NCBI GenBank assembly: GCA_017535125.1
Contig: JAFXUS010000057.1
Location: 1-64,000 of the forward strand
DNA length: 64,000 bases
Direction of reading: 5' to 3'
DNA from: Bacteroidales bacterium
GTDB taxonomy: Bacteria; Bacteroidota; Bacteroidia; Bacteroidales; UBA932
Shown in pieces: positions 1 through 7,305 of this stretch; position 1 is the first letter of the stretch, and each line of letters begins with the position of its first letter. The notes under the pieces are model-generated. The model searched no databases and was not told where the DNA came from. It worked only from the letters and a program-made list of their open reading frames with translations. A program made the position numbers and the translations under genes.

Positions 1-390
1 AAGATTGTCGAGAAGGTTGTCGAGAAGGAAGTCATCAAGGAGGTCGAGAAGTACATCAACAAGGAGATCCCTGCTTCCACCGCCGTGTTCTTCGACATCA
101 ACAAGGCCACCCTTACCCAGAAGGACAAGGCTCGCCTGCAGGTCTATGCCGAGGATGTCAAGAACCTCGACTGCAACCTGGTCGTCGCCGGCTATGCCGA
201 CAAGAAGACGGGCAGCGTGAAGCGCAACCAGACCCTGTCCGAGCAGCGTGCCAAGGCTGTGTATGATTACCTCATCAGCCTCGGTGTCCCTGCCAGCAAA
301 CTTGAGACTACTGCCAACGGCGGTGTTGATCCGATCTTCTTCAACAATGACGTGTTGAGCCGCACCGTGATCATCAAGCCTGCGAAGTAA
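1..390 (+). CDS. OmpA-family C-terminal domain protein (5' truncated)
   Basis: The frame is open from the first base, so the start and probable beta-barrel or anchor lie outside the window. The visible N-terminal part is a charged VEK/IKE repeat-like linker. It is followed by an OmpA/MotB peptidoglycan-binding domain: VFFDINKATLT (first strand, about residues 28-38), VVAGYADKKTG, and the helix NQTLSEQRAKAVYDYL. The Asp of GYAD and the Arg of SEQRA fit the residues that bind diaminopimelate in this family. The protein probably links the outer membrane to peptidoglycan. The stop is followed by a strong terminator, so this ends its transcription unit. The product is a major OmpA-like porin or a related lipoprotein; which one cannot be told from the fragment. 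Confidence 0.85.
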   Translation, partial: KIVEKVVEKEVIKEVEKYINKEIPASTAVFFDINKATLTQKDKARLQVYAEDVKNLDCNLVVAGYADKKTGSVKRNQTLSEQRAKAVYDYLISLGVPASKLETTANGGVDPIFFNNDVLSRTVIIKPAK

Positions 391-419
391 TCAATTCTTT
401 AAATAAATATTACTCTCCC

Positions 420-456
420 GAGAACCCGCGACTTCGGTCACGGGTTCTCTCTTTTT
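420..456 (+). terminator. Intrinsic terminator after the OmpA-like gene
   Basis: A 9-bp perfect stem (GAGAACCCG pairing with CGGGTTCTC) is followed directly by CTTTTTCT. It lies 30 nt after the stop codon of the OmpA-like gene. Confidence 0.9.
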
Positions 457-488
457 CTGTCGCTCTTGATGTTTTGGGATTAATTAAT

Positions 489-496
489 TATATTTG
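489..496 (+). promoter_or_regulatory. Bacteroidota -7 box (TATATTTG) for the zapA unit
   Basis: TATATTTG matches the TAnnTTTG consensus and lies 27 nt before the ATG at 524, just after a terminator. No well-spaced TTTG -33 element is present (the nearest TTTG is only 12 bp upstream). Confidence 0.65.
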
Positions 497-523
497 CGTA
501 TTGTATTTTAGGTATCATCTGCG

Positions 524-793
524 ATGCTCGAAGATATCAAGTCAAATATCGCCAGGTTGGTTGCGCAATACGAGGCCGAGAGGCAGCGGGCGGACACACT
601 TGCCGGGAAGTTGACCGAGAGCGAGGAGAAGTGCCTCCAATACAAGAAGCAGATTGCTGATTTGAACCAACAGATAGACAATCTCGAGTTGATGCGCGCG
701 TTCCAGGCAGCCGGAGACCCCGAAGAGGCGAAGGAGCGGATCGCACGGCTGATCCGGGAGATTGACAAATGCATAAAGCTGCTGGAGAGTTGA
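524..793 (+). CDS. Small coiled-coil protein upstream of zapA
   Basis: This 89-residue protein is almost entirely heptad-like and charged, with no membrane segment or signal. Residues 1-60 read as one long coiled coil (ending in QQIDNLELMRAF), and the C-terminal 25 residues form a second amphipathic helix. One nucleotide separates its stop from zapA, so the two are translationally linked. Position and size suggest a ZapB- or ZapA-partner-like division protein, but this is inferred only from context; no diagnostic motif is visible. Confidence 0.75.
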   Translation: MLEDIKSNIARLVAQYEAERQRADTLAGKLTESEEKCLQYKKQIADLNQQIDNLELMRAFQAAGDPEEAKERIARLIREIDKCIKLLES

Positions 794-794
794 T

Positions 795-1085
795 ATGGCC
801 CAGGACATTACATTGAAGGTTGCGGGCAAGCCGTACCGCCTGAGTGCTGCCACCCCCGAGATGGAGCAGTTGATGCGGCTCGCCGCCGCGGACGTGTCCG
901 CGATGGTAACCAAGTTCGACGCCCGATTCCCAGACAGCAGTCCGGAGGACAAGCTGGTCTTCGTGGCGATCCAGGAAGCCGCCGGCAAGCTCTCCGCCCA
1001 GAAGAAGATGTCCCGCCTCGTGGAGGAGGTGGAAGCGCTTCAAGGCGATGTCGCCGCCTATCTGGAAGGTATGACGAAAAAGTAA
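795..1085 (+). CDS. zapA: Cell division protein ZapA
   Basis: The 96-residue protein has the ZapA layout: an N-terminal beta-strand domain (ITLKVAGKPYRLSA) and a C-terminal helix (AIQEAAGKLSAQKKM onward) that forms the dimer/tetramer coiled coil. ZapA binds FtsZ and promotes filament bundling at the division ring. The candidate 6S RNA follows immediately, an arrangement also seen in Proteobacteria where ssrS sits next to zapA. Confidence 0.85.
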   Translation: MAQDITLKVAGKPYRLSAATPEMEQLMRLAAADVSAMVTKFDARFPDSSPEDKLVFVAIQEAAGKLSAQKKMSRLVEEVEALQGDVAAYLEGMTKK

Positions 1086-1086
1086 T

Positions 1087-1240
1087 AGCCGTCAGGCCCA
1101 TCTTCTGAAAACAACAAGTTCTTCGGAACCGGGTCGACTCGCGCTGAGGAAGGCAAGCCCGCAAGACGGGAAGCCCGGGACAGAGCGGAGCCCAAAACAT
1201 AATCAGAGGCTTTCTGAAAGCTCGGCTGACGGCTTTTTTT
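1087..1240 (+). ncRNA. ssrS: Candidate 6S RNA (ssrS-like) downstream of zapA
   Basis: The two ends pair: AGCCGTCAG (1087-1095) with CTGACGGCT (1226-1234), and the 3' strand runs into seven T's, so the terminal stem doubles as a terminator. A second inner stem pairs CTTCTGA (1102-1108) with TCAGAGG (1203-1209) across a bulge. A small GTTC-TTCG-GAAC hairpin and a GC-rich apical region lie inside. A long rod of about 150 nt with an interrupted stem next to zapA is the 6S pattern; 6S mimics an open promoter and sequesters housekeeping RNA polymerase. No coding frame explains the conserved pairing. A covariance-model hit would confirm it; other structured sRNA classes remain possible. Confidence 0.55.
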
Positions 1241-1294
1241 CTATCAACAGTATCTGCTTCGACAAGAGTGGATACTGTTAATTTTATATATACT

Positions 1295-2833
1295 ATGTTT
1301 TTGTACTATATCCTAGCAGCAGTTGCCGGTGCCGTACTGGCCCTTGCAATTTATATACTCGTGAGCCGCTCGGCGTCCAAGGGACGCGCGGACGCCATCA
1401 TCGAGAAGGCTAACCTGGAAGCCGAAAGCATCAAGCAGCAGAAGATCCTGCAGGCCAAGGAGAAGTTCCTCCAGATGAAAGGCGAGCACGAGAGTTTCGT
1501 GAGCAAGAAGAACAACGAGCTCCATGAGCGCGAAAACAATATCAAATCCCGCGAGGGACAGCTCAAGCAGCAGCAAGGCGAGTTGGACCGCCGCCAGCAT
1601 GATCTGGATTCCCAGAAGGGCCAGGTGAACGCCCTCAAGAACAAGCTGGACGCCAAGTTGGAGGAGTGCGAGCGCGTGACCGCCCAGGTCAACAAGGAGC
1701 TGGAGAACATCGCCGGCATGTCCGCCGAGGACGCCCGCAAGATGCTCGTCGAGAACATGAAGGCCGAGGCGCGCAGCGAGGCGCAGGCCTACATCAACGA
1801 CACGATGGACGAGGCGCGGCTCAACGCCGCCAAGGAGGCGAAGCGCATCGTCATCAATACCATTCAGCGCACCGCGACGGAAACGGCCATCGAGAACGCC
1901 GTGACGACCTTCCCGATCGAGAACGACGAGGTGAAGGGCCGCATCATCGGCCGTGAGGGCCGCAACATCCGCGCGCTGGAGGCTGCCACGGGCGTGGAAA
2001 TCGTCGTGGACGATACGCCCGATGCCATCCTGCTTTCCGCTTTCGATCCCGTCCGCCGCGAGGTGGCGCGCCTGGCGCTGCACCAGCTGGTGATCGACGG
2101 CCGCATCCACCCGGCCCGCATCGAGGAGGTGGTTGCGAAGGTGAGCAAGCAACTCGAGGACGAGATCCTCGAGACCGGCAAGCGAACCTGCATCGACATG
2201 GGTGTCCACGGACTCAATCTGGAGCTGGTCAAACTGATCGGCCGCATGAAATACCGTTCCTCTTATGGCCAGAACCTGCTGCAGCACTCCCGTGAAGTGG
2301 CGAACATCTGCGCCATCATGGCCTCCGAGCTGGGCATGAACCCCAAGGTGGCTCGCCGCGCCGGTCTGCTGCATGATATCGGCAAGGTGAGCGACCAGGA
2401 TCCGGAGCTGCCGCACGCCCTGCTGGGCGCCAAGCTCGCGGAGCAGTACAAGGAGCGTCCCGAGATCTGCAACGCCGTGGGCGCGCACCACGAGGAAATG
2501 GAGATGACCTCCATCTACGCACCGCTGGTGCTCGTGGCCGATGCGATTTCCGGTGCCCGTCCGGGTGCCCGCCGCGAGGTGATCGAGTCCTATATCAAGC
2601 GTCTGAAGGGCATGGAGGATCTGGCTGCGTCTTATCCGGGCGTGACGAAGTCCTACGCCATCCAGGCCGGTCGCGAGCTGCGTGTGATCGTGGGCGCCGA
2701 GGAGGTGTCCGATGAGCAGGCCGCACGTCTGTCCACCGATATTGCGCAGCGCATCCAGGACGAGATGACCTATCCCGGCCAGGTGAAGATCACGGTGATC
2801 CGCGAGACGCGTTCCGTCGCCATCGCGAAGTAG
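1295..2833 (+). CDS. rny: Ribonuclease Y
   Basis: RNase Y is a membrane-anchored endoribonuclease that initiates mRNA decay. The 512-residue protein starts with one membrane helix ([19 protein letters not shown]), then a long coiled coil to about residue 190. A KH RNA-binding domain follows ([15 protein letters not shown]; about 210-270), then an HD metal-dependent phosphohydrolase domain with LLHDIGK near residue 357, and a C-terminal domain. The ATG at 1295 puts the hydrophobic helix right at the N-terminus; an in-frame GTG at 1268 would add nine residues. The ATG lies directly after an AT-rich stretch (TTAATTTTATATATAC) in the region downstream of the 6S candidate. Confidence 0.93.
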   Translation: MFLYYILAAVAGAVLALAIYILVSRSASKGRADAIIEKANLEAESIKQQKILQAKEKFLQMKGEHESFVSKKNNELHERENNIKSREGQLKQQQGELDRRQHDLDSQKGQVNALKNKLDAKLEECERVTAQVNKELENIAGMSAEDARKMLVENMKAEARSEAQAYINDTMDEARLNAAKEAKRIVINTIQRTATETAIENAVTTFPIENDEVKGRIIGREGRNIRALEAATGVEIVVDDTPDAILLSAFDPVRREVARLALHQLVIDGRIHPARIEEVVAKVSKQLEDEILETGKRTCIDMGVHGLNLELVKLIGRMKYRSSYGQNLLQHSREVANICAIMASELGMNPKVARRAGLLHDIGKVSDQDPELPHALLGAKLAEQYKERPEICNAVGAHHEEMEMTSIYAPLVLVADAISGARPGARREVIESYIKRLKGMEDLAASYPGVTKSYAIQAGRELRVIVGAEEVSDEQAARLSTDIAQRIQDEMTYPGQVKITVIRETRSVAIAK

Positions 2834-2848
2834 TTCCGCCGCCCCGTC

Positions 2849-4687
2849 ATGTCCCGTCTGGTCCTGTCGCTGATCCTGCTGCTGCAGCTTACGCCGCAGA
2901 TCCAATGGAAATCCGAGGTCAAGGAGGCCCCGGAAGGCAATCAAATCGTCCTGACGGGCGAGCTGGATCCGGGTATCGATCACGTATCCGGCACCGTCAC
3001 CTATATGCCCTGTGCCGGCGACGCCTGCTACATGCCCGTCGACTGGGACTTCGACGAAACCATTGACAATCCTTTGGATGATTCTAATGCGGGCGCAGGG
3101 CTGCTCGACCCGGGAAACGCCTCACTGCGTGAGGCCCCTCCCACCGCCTATGTCGGTGGGCCCCTCCCTCTTACGAAGCCGAGGGTGGCTACGGTTTCCC
3201 GGGCCGACAGCCCTGACGCCCAGCACTCAGATCAATTTCCAAATAGTATCTGGGCTTTAATATTAGAGGCGATACTGTGGGGATTCGCGATGCTGCTGAC
3301 GCCGTGCGTGTTCCCGATGGTCCCGATGACGGTCTCCTTCTTCATGAAGGGCAGCGAGAACGCCCGCCAGGGCCGCCTGAAAGCGAGTCTTTACGGCCTC
3401 TTCATCGTCCTGCTGTACACCGTCCCGATCTGCGTCATCATCGGCGCGACCTGGCTGGTGGGGGGCAGCGGCGTCACGGCCGACATCTTCAACTGGCTCT
3501 CGACCCACTGGCTGCCGAACATCATCTTCTTCCTGGTATTCATGGTCTTCGCAGCCAGCTTTTTCGGCGCGTTCGAGATCACGCTGCCGTCCAGCTGGAC
3601 CAACAGCGCCGACAAGAACAGCGACCGGAAGGGGCTCGGCGGCATCTTTTTCCTTGCGCTGACGCTCGTGCTCGTGAGCTTCAGCTGCACCGGCCCCATC
3701 GTGGGCACGGTGCTGATCAAGAGCACGCAGGGGGAGTTCTGGGCGCCGATGGTCACGATGCTGGCCTTCAGCGTCGCGTTCGCCCTGCCGTTCACGCTGC
3801 TGGCGCTCTTCCCCTCGCTGCTGAAGAAGCTGCCGAAGAGCGGCGGCTGGCTGAATTCGGTCAAGGTGGTGCTCGGTTTCATCGAGATCGCGCTCGGCCT
3901 GAAATTCCTCAGCACGGCGGACCAGACCTATCATTGGCACCTGCTGGACCGCGAGGTCTATCTGGCCATCTGGATCGCCGTCTTCACGCTGCTGGGGCTG
4001 TATTTGATCGGGAAGATCCGCTTCAAACACGATACGCCGCTGGAGTACCTCGGTGTGCCGCGCCTGACGCTGTCGATTGCGGTGTTCGCTTTCGTGGTGT
4101 ATCTGCTGCCCGGCATGTGGGGCGCGCCGCTGAAGGCGCTGTCCGGCTATCTGCCGCCGATGGAGACGCAGGACTTCGTGCTGTTGTCAGAGATTCCGGG
4201 TCAAGCCCGGAATGACTCCATTCCTCATTCCGGACTTGATCCGGAATCTCCTGCCGGAACCATCCGTATCGCCCAGGGGCTGCAGGCGTACGACAATCTG
4301 GAGGACGGGCTGGCGGCGGCGCAGGCTGCCGGGAAGCCGGTGTTCCTGGATTTCACGGGCTATGGCTGCGTGAACTGCCGGGAGATGGAGGCGCGGGTGT
4401 GGTCGGATCCGGAGGTGCTGCGTCGCCTGCGGGAGGACTTCGTGATCGTGGCGCTGTACGTCGATGACAAGACACGGCTGCCGGAGGACCGGTGGGTCAC
4501 GAACGACCGCGGACAGCTGCTCAAGGACGTGGGGCGCGTCAATTCTTACATCGCCCTCAAGGAGTTCGGGGTGAATGCGCAGCCGAACTACTTTCTTTTA
4601 GACGCAGACGGGAACCGGCTCGCCGGTCCCCGTCCGTATAACCTTGATATACAAGGATTTGTTGATTTCTTAGATTCGGTGCTTTGA
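2849..4687 (+). CDS. dsbD: Thiol:disulfide interchange protein DsbD (with two in-frame repeat insertions)
   Basis: DsbD passes electrons from cytoplasmic thioredoxin to periplasmic thiol proteins. The core is clear: membrane segments from about residue 135 with LTPCVFPMVP (Cys about 153) and FSCTGPIVG in the translocation domain, and a C-terminal thioredoxin-like domain with FTGYGCVNC (about 501-509). The N-terminal sensor domain is much shorter than usual: GELDPG runs almost directly into HVSGTVTYMPC, which suggests loss of its central strands. Residues about 82-125 (including GGPLPLTKPR) are encoded by a family 1 palindromic element. Residues about 447-470 (SEIPGQARNDS... HSGLDPESPAG) come from two opposed family 2 hairpins between the membrane and thioredoxin domains. 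It lies 15 nt after rny. Confidence 0.9.
   Translation: MSRLVLSLILLLQLTPQIQWKSEVKEAPEGNQIVLTGELDPGIDHVSGTVTYMPCAGDACYMPVDWDFDETIDNPLDDSNAGAGLLDPGNASLREAPPTAYVGGPLPLTKPRVATVSRADSPDAQHSDQFPNSIWALILEAILWGFAMLLTPCVFPMVPMTVSFFMKGSENARQGRLKASLYGLFIVLLYTVPICVIIGATWLVGGSGVTADIFNWLSTHWLPNIIFFLVFMVFAASFFGAFEITLPSSWTNSADKNSDRKGLGGIFFLALTLVLVSFSCTGPIVGTVLIKSTQGEFWAPMVTMLAFSVAFALPFTLLALFPSLLKKLPKSGGWLNSVKVVLGFIEIALGLKFLSTADQTYHWHLLDREVYLAIWIAVFTLLGLYLIGKIRFKHDTPLEYLGVPRLTLSIAVFAFVVYLLPGMWGAPLKALSGYLPPMETQDFVLLSEIPGQARNDSIPHSGLDPESPAGTIRIAQGLQAYDNLEDGLAAAQAAGKPVFLDFTGYGCVNCREMEARVWSDPEVLRRLREDFVIVALYVDDKTRLPEDRWVTNDRGQLLKDVGRVNSYIALKEFGVNAQPNYFLLDADGNRLAGPRPYNLDIQGFVDFLDSVL
3091..3221 (+). repeat. Family 1 branched palindromic element, copy A (inside dsbD)
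   Basis: The arms 3091-3119 and 3192-3221 are nearly perfect inverted repeats (for example CCCGGGAAACG against CGGTTTCCCGGG). Inside are three hairpins: CCTCAC-TGC-GTGAGG (3120-3134), ACCG...CGGT (3142-3157), and CCCTC...GAGGG (3166-3185). They are separated by conserved CCCCTCCC and GGGCCCCTCCC, with loop TTACGAAGCC. The element is in sense orientation and keeps the dsbD frame open. Copies occur at 17121, 44734 and 46381. Confidence 0.8.
4190..4250 (+). repeat. Family 2 palindromic repeats, opposed pair in dsbD
   Basis: Copy one (4191-4216) has the core CCGGGTCAAGCCCGG flanked by GATT and AATGACT. Copy two (4227-4249) is inverted, with core CCGGACTTGATCCGG. Together they form an in-frame 60-nt insertion that encodes the linker between the DsbD membrane and thioredoxin domains. 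Confidence 0.8.
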
Positions 4688-4735
4688 GATTCCGGGTCAA
4701 GCCCGGAATGACTATAAGATAGCCGGAATGACTAT
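4686..4735 (+). repeat. Family 2 palindromic repeat plus partial copy between dsbD and punA
   Basis: GATT-CCGGGTCAAGCCCGG-AATGACT starts within the dsbD stop codon, and a truncated repeat (AGCCGGAATGACTATA) follows. The hairpin fills the gap between two convergent genes and could act as a bidirectional transcription end; no T-run is present. Confidence 0.75.
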
Positions 4736-4750
4736 AGAATAGCCCGACAG

Positions 4751-5578
4751 TTACAGTTTTTCAACCATTTTGGTAAACAACTGCGTCATCCTGGCGGCAG
4801 CGGCGTCAGCCTGCTTGACGACGTCGTCGCCGTCGTTGAGGATCTTGGCGACGTTGTCGGTGTTGGCGCAGTTCGTGACGACGCTCATGCCGAAGACGCG
4901 CAGGCCGCAGTGGCGGGCCACGATGACCTCCGGAATGGTGGACATGCCGAGCAGGTCGGCGCCGATGGCGCGGTAGAAGCGCACTTCGGCGGGGGTCTCA
5001 TAGGTCGGGCCCGTGCTGCCGAAATACACGCCCTTCTGCAGGGTGACGCCCATCTCGGCGGCGCAGGATGCGGCCAACGCCTGCAGTTCGAGGTCGTAGG
5101 CGCAGGTCATGTCCGGGAAACGCGGTCCCATCTCTTCGAGATTGGGCCCGATGAGCGGATTTGGGAACATGCTGATGTGGTCGCGGATGACGACCAGGTC
5201 GCCCACGCGGAAATCCGGGTTGGCAGCGCCGGCGGCGTTGGAGACGAAGAGGAATTTCACGCCGAGCACGGCCATGGTCCGCACGCCGATGGTCACCAGG
5301 TCCATCGGATAGCCCTCATAGTAGTGGAAGCGGCCCTGCATGGCGATGACGGTCTTGCCGCCCAGGCGGCCGATGATGAAATTGCCCTTGTGGCCCACTG
5401 CGGTAGAGACCGGGAAGCCGGGGATGTCGCGGTAGGGGATCACGACCGGCTGCTCGATCTGGTCGGCGAGGCGACCGAGGCCGCTGCCGAGCACGATGCC
5501 CACGAGAGGGGCGTATCCGCCGGTCTGCTGCCGGATATAGTCGGCAGCGACTTGATAGGTACGTATTCTGCTGTCCAT
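4751..5578 (-). CDS. punA: Purine nucleoside phosphorylase (trimeric type)
   Basis: The enzyme catalyses phosphorolysis of purine (deoxy)nucleosides to free base and (deoxy)ribose-1-phosphate for salvage. Family motifs are present: GIVLGSGLG (phosphate loop), VGHKGNF, MQGRFHYYEGY (phosphate/ribose binding), VSNAAGAANP, the purine-pocket segment FGSTGPTYETPAE, and LGMSTIPEVIVARH, with TNCANTD near the C-terminus. At 275 residues it has normal family length. The ATG at 5578 is preferred; the longer frame would need a TTG start inside the preceding gene. It is the last gene of an operon with the amidohydrolase (19 nt upstream) and the DUF3276 gene. Confidence 0.93.
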   Translation of the reverse strand: MDSRIRTYQVAADYIRQQTGGYAPLVGIVLGSGLGRLADQIEQPVVIPYRDIPGFPVSTAVGHKGNFIIGRLGGKTVIAMQGRFHYYEGYPMDLVTIGVRTMAVLGVKFLFVSNAAGAANPDFRVGDLVVIRDHISMFPNPLIGPNLEEMGPRFPDMTCAYDLELQALAASCAAEMGVTLQKGVYFGSTGPTYETPAEVRFYRAIGADLLGMSTIPEVIVARHCGLRVFGMSVVTNCANTDNVAKILNDGDDVVKQADAAAARMTQLFTKMVEKL

Positions 5579-5597
5579 ATTGTTCAGTTTTAGTGGG

Positions 5598-6872
5598 TTA
5601 TGCAATTTTGGCGAGGACCTTGCGGGCCTCGGCGATGATCTCCCGCTCGCCCGGAATCTCGCGGTGGCGCATCAGGAAGCGGCCGTCGCAGATGACGGAG
5701 TCGATGCAGTCGGAGTGCGCCGAATAGATGAGGTTTGCGAGGAAGGGACCGGGGGAGAGAAAGAAGGTGTTGTCGGTGTCCACAAGTACGATGTCGGCCG
5801 CGGCGCCCTCTTCGATGCGCCCGGCATCGAGCCGCAGGGCCCGCGCGCCGTTGCGCGTGGCCATGTCCAGCAGCTCCGGCAGCGGCAGCGCCGACGGGTC
5901 GTCGCGCCAGGCCTTCTGGAAGATGGCGGAGGTCTTCATGGCCTCGAGCATGTCGAGGTTGTTGGAAGAGGCGCAGCCGTCCGTGCCCAGGCAGAGGTTG
6001 ATCCCGGCGTCGCGCATCTCGTTGTAGAGGAAGCGGTAACCGGAAGCGAGCTTCGTGTTGGAATTGATGTTATGGATGCAATGCACGCCGCGGGCGGCGA
6101 GCAGCTCGATGTCGTGCGGCGTGAGCCAGAGGGTGTGGGCGGCCAGCAGGCGGGGGGAAAGGACGCCCAGGCGGTCGAGGTATTCGACCGGTGTGAGACC
6201 GCCGTGCGCCGCCTTGCAATCTTCGACTTCCTTGCGCGTCTCGCTGAGGTGGATGTGCAGGGGGACGTCGTATTTCGCGGCGAGCTCGTTGGTCCATACG
6301 ATCATCTCCTCGCTGACGGAGTAGATGGCGTGGAAGGCGAGTTCGTAGATGTGTCCGGGGTCGCCGGCGTGCAGGAACGCTTCGCTCTTGGCGACGCACT
6401 GATCCTTCTGGCGGATGGCCTCTTCGCGGCTGCCCTTGTCCATCACGTCATAGCCCGTGGCGATGCGCATGCCCATCTCGCGGGCGGCCTTGACGGAGGA
6501 GTCGAAGAACCAGTACTGGTCGTTGAAGGTGGTGGTGCCGGTACGTATCATCTCCAGGCACGCGACCTTGGTGCCCCAGTACACGAAATCGTGGTCCAGG
6601 TGCTCCTCGACTTTCCAGATCTTCTTGATCCAGTCCGCGAACACCATGTCCTCGCCGATGCCGCGCATTAGCGCCATGGGGGAGTGGGTGTGCATGTTGA
6701 TGAGGCCGGGAATGGCCACCATGCCCGAGCAGTCCATCATGTCGAGGTCGCCGGCCAGATCCCATCCGGAACACGAGCCGACGGGGCCGATCTTGCGGAT
6801 CCGGCCCTGCCCGATCAGGATGTCCTTGCGTTCATCCCCGAGGGTGACGTCCCTGAGGAGGATGGCTGTCAT
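5598..6872 (-). CDS. mtaD: Amidohydrolase, MTA/SAH deaminase-like
   Basis: This 424-residue cytosolic protein belongs to the TRZ/ATZ branch of the amidohydrolase superfamily, which includes 5'-methylthioadenosine/S-adenosylhomocysteine deaminases and guanine deaminase-like enzymes. Metal ligands are visible: GLINMHTHSP (HxH), LHIHLSET (His), AAHTLWLTP (His) and LGTDGCASSNN (Asp). The C-terminal strand has GARALRLDAGRIEEGAAADIVLVD, where the beta-sandwich begins again. The following gene is a purine nucleoside phosphorylase, consistent with deamination of an adenosine thioether then phosphorolysis. Exact substrate cannot be told from sequence. The start overlaps the preceding stop (TGATG). Confidence 0.85.
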   Translation of the reverse strand: MTAILLRDVTLGDERKDILIGQGRIRKIGPVGSCSGWDLAGDLDMMDCSGMVAIPGLINMHTHSPMALMRGIGEDMVFADWIKKIWKVEEHLDHDFVYWGTKVACLEMIRTGTTTFNDQYWFFDSSVKAAREMGMRIATGYDVMDKGSREEAIRQKDQCVAKSEAFLHAGDPGHIYELAFHAIYSVSEEMIVWTNELAAKYDVPLHIHLSETRKEVEDCKAAHGGLTPVEYLDRLGVLSPRLLAAHTLWLTPHDIELLAARGVHCIHNINSNTKLASGYRFLYNEMRDAGINLCLGTDGCASSNNLDMLEAMKTSAIFQKAWRDDPSALPLPELLDMATRNGARALRLDAGRIEEGAAADIVLVDTDNTFFLSPGPFLANLIYSAHSDCIDSVICDGRFLMRHREIPGEREIIAEARKVLAKIA

Positions 6873-7219
6873 CAGAGATTTTCGAAATCCGCCTCCACCT
6901 CGCCGAAGCCTTCGGCCGTCCGCTGGGGGATCTCTCCGTGGAAGCAGTTGTCGCGGATGTAGGCGACCACCTCTTCCAGGCCTTCGGCAAATTTCTCAAA
7001 ATCTTCCTTATAGAGGAAAATCTTGTGCTTGTCGTAGTTGAAGGAGCCGTCCGGATTGGTCCGGCGCTTGCTCTCCGTGATCGTGAGATAGAAGTCCTTG
7101 CGGCCCTTGGTGGCCTTGACATCGAAGAAATAAGTCCGCTTCCCGGCCCTGACGGGCTTGGAGTACACATCTTCTGCATCCCGGCTGTCGTAGCGCGAAT
7201 CGTAATCGTCTCTGTACAT
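6872..7219 (-). CDS. DUF3276 / PUR-alpha-like nucleic acid binding protein
   Basis: This protein of about 115 residues has the single PUR-repeat fold typical of Bacteroidota DUF3276: RTYFFDVKATKGRKDFYLTI, then an ESKRR turn, KIFLYKEDFEKFAEGL, and an acidic tail. PUR repeats bind single-stranded nucleic acid; the cellular role in this phylum is not established. The ATG at 7219 is chosen because the longer frame would need a TTG start and because a -7 box lies 28 nt upstream. It is the first gene of the purine salvage operon. Confidence 0.85.
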   Translation of the reverse strand: MYRDDYDSRYDSRDAEDVYSKPVRAGKRTYFFDVKATKGRKDFYLTITESKRRTNPDGSFNYDKHKIFLYKEDFEKFAEGLEEVVAYIRDNCFHGEIPQRTAEGFGEVEADFENL

Positions 7220-7246
7220 AGCGTTATTATAATGGATATCTTTATA

Positions 7247-7254
7247 CAAAAATA
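7247..7254 (-). promoter_or_regulatory. Bacteroidota -7 box (TATTTTTG) for the DUF3276 operon
   Basis: TATTTTTG on the minus strand lies 28 nt before the ATG at 7219. It is back to back with the nusB promoter in a short divergent intergenic region. Confidence 0.65.
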
Positions 7255-7276
7255 GGATTTTTTATCGATTACTTGT

Positions 7277-7284
7277 TATCTTTG
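7277..7284 (+). promoter_or_regulatory. Bacteroidota -7 box (TATCTTTG) for the nusB operon
   Basis: TATCTTTG lies 22 nt before the nusB ATG at 7306, on the plus side of the divergent region. Confidence 0.65.
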
Positions 7285-7305
7285 CAGACAAATTTGTTTG
7301 AAAGT

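Noticed and set aside
3263..4030. Antisense open frame within dsbD
   Set aside because: Low-complexity Gln/Arg/Asp-rich translation with no start signal; the dsbD frame has clear motifs.
5579..5605. Longer N-terminus for the purine nucleoside phosphorylase
   Set aside because: It needs a TTG start within the preceding gene; the ATG at 5578 fits the family start.
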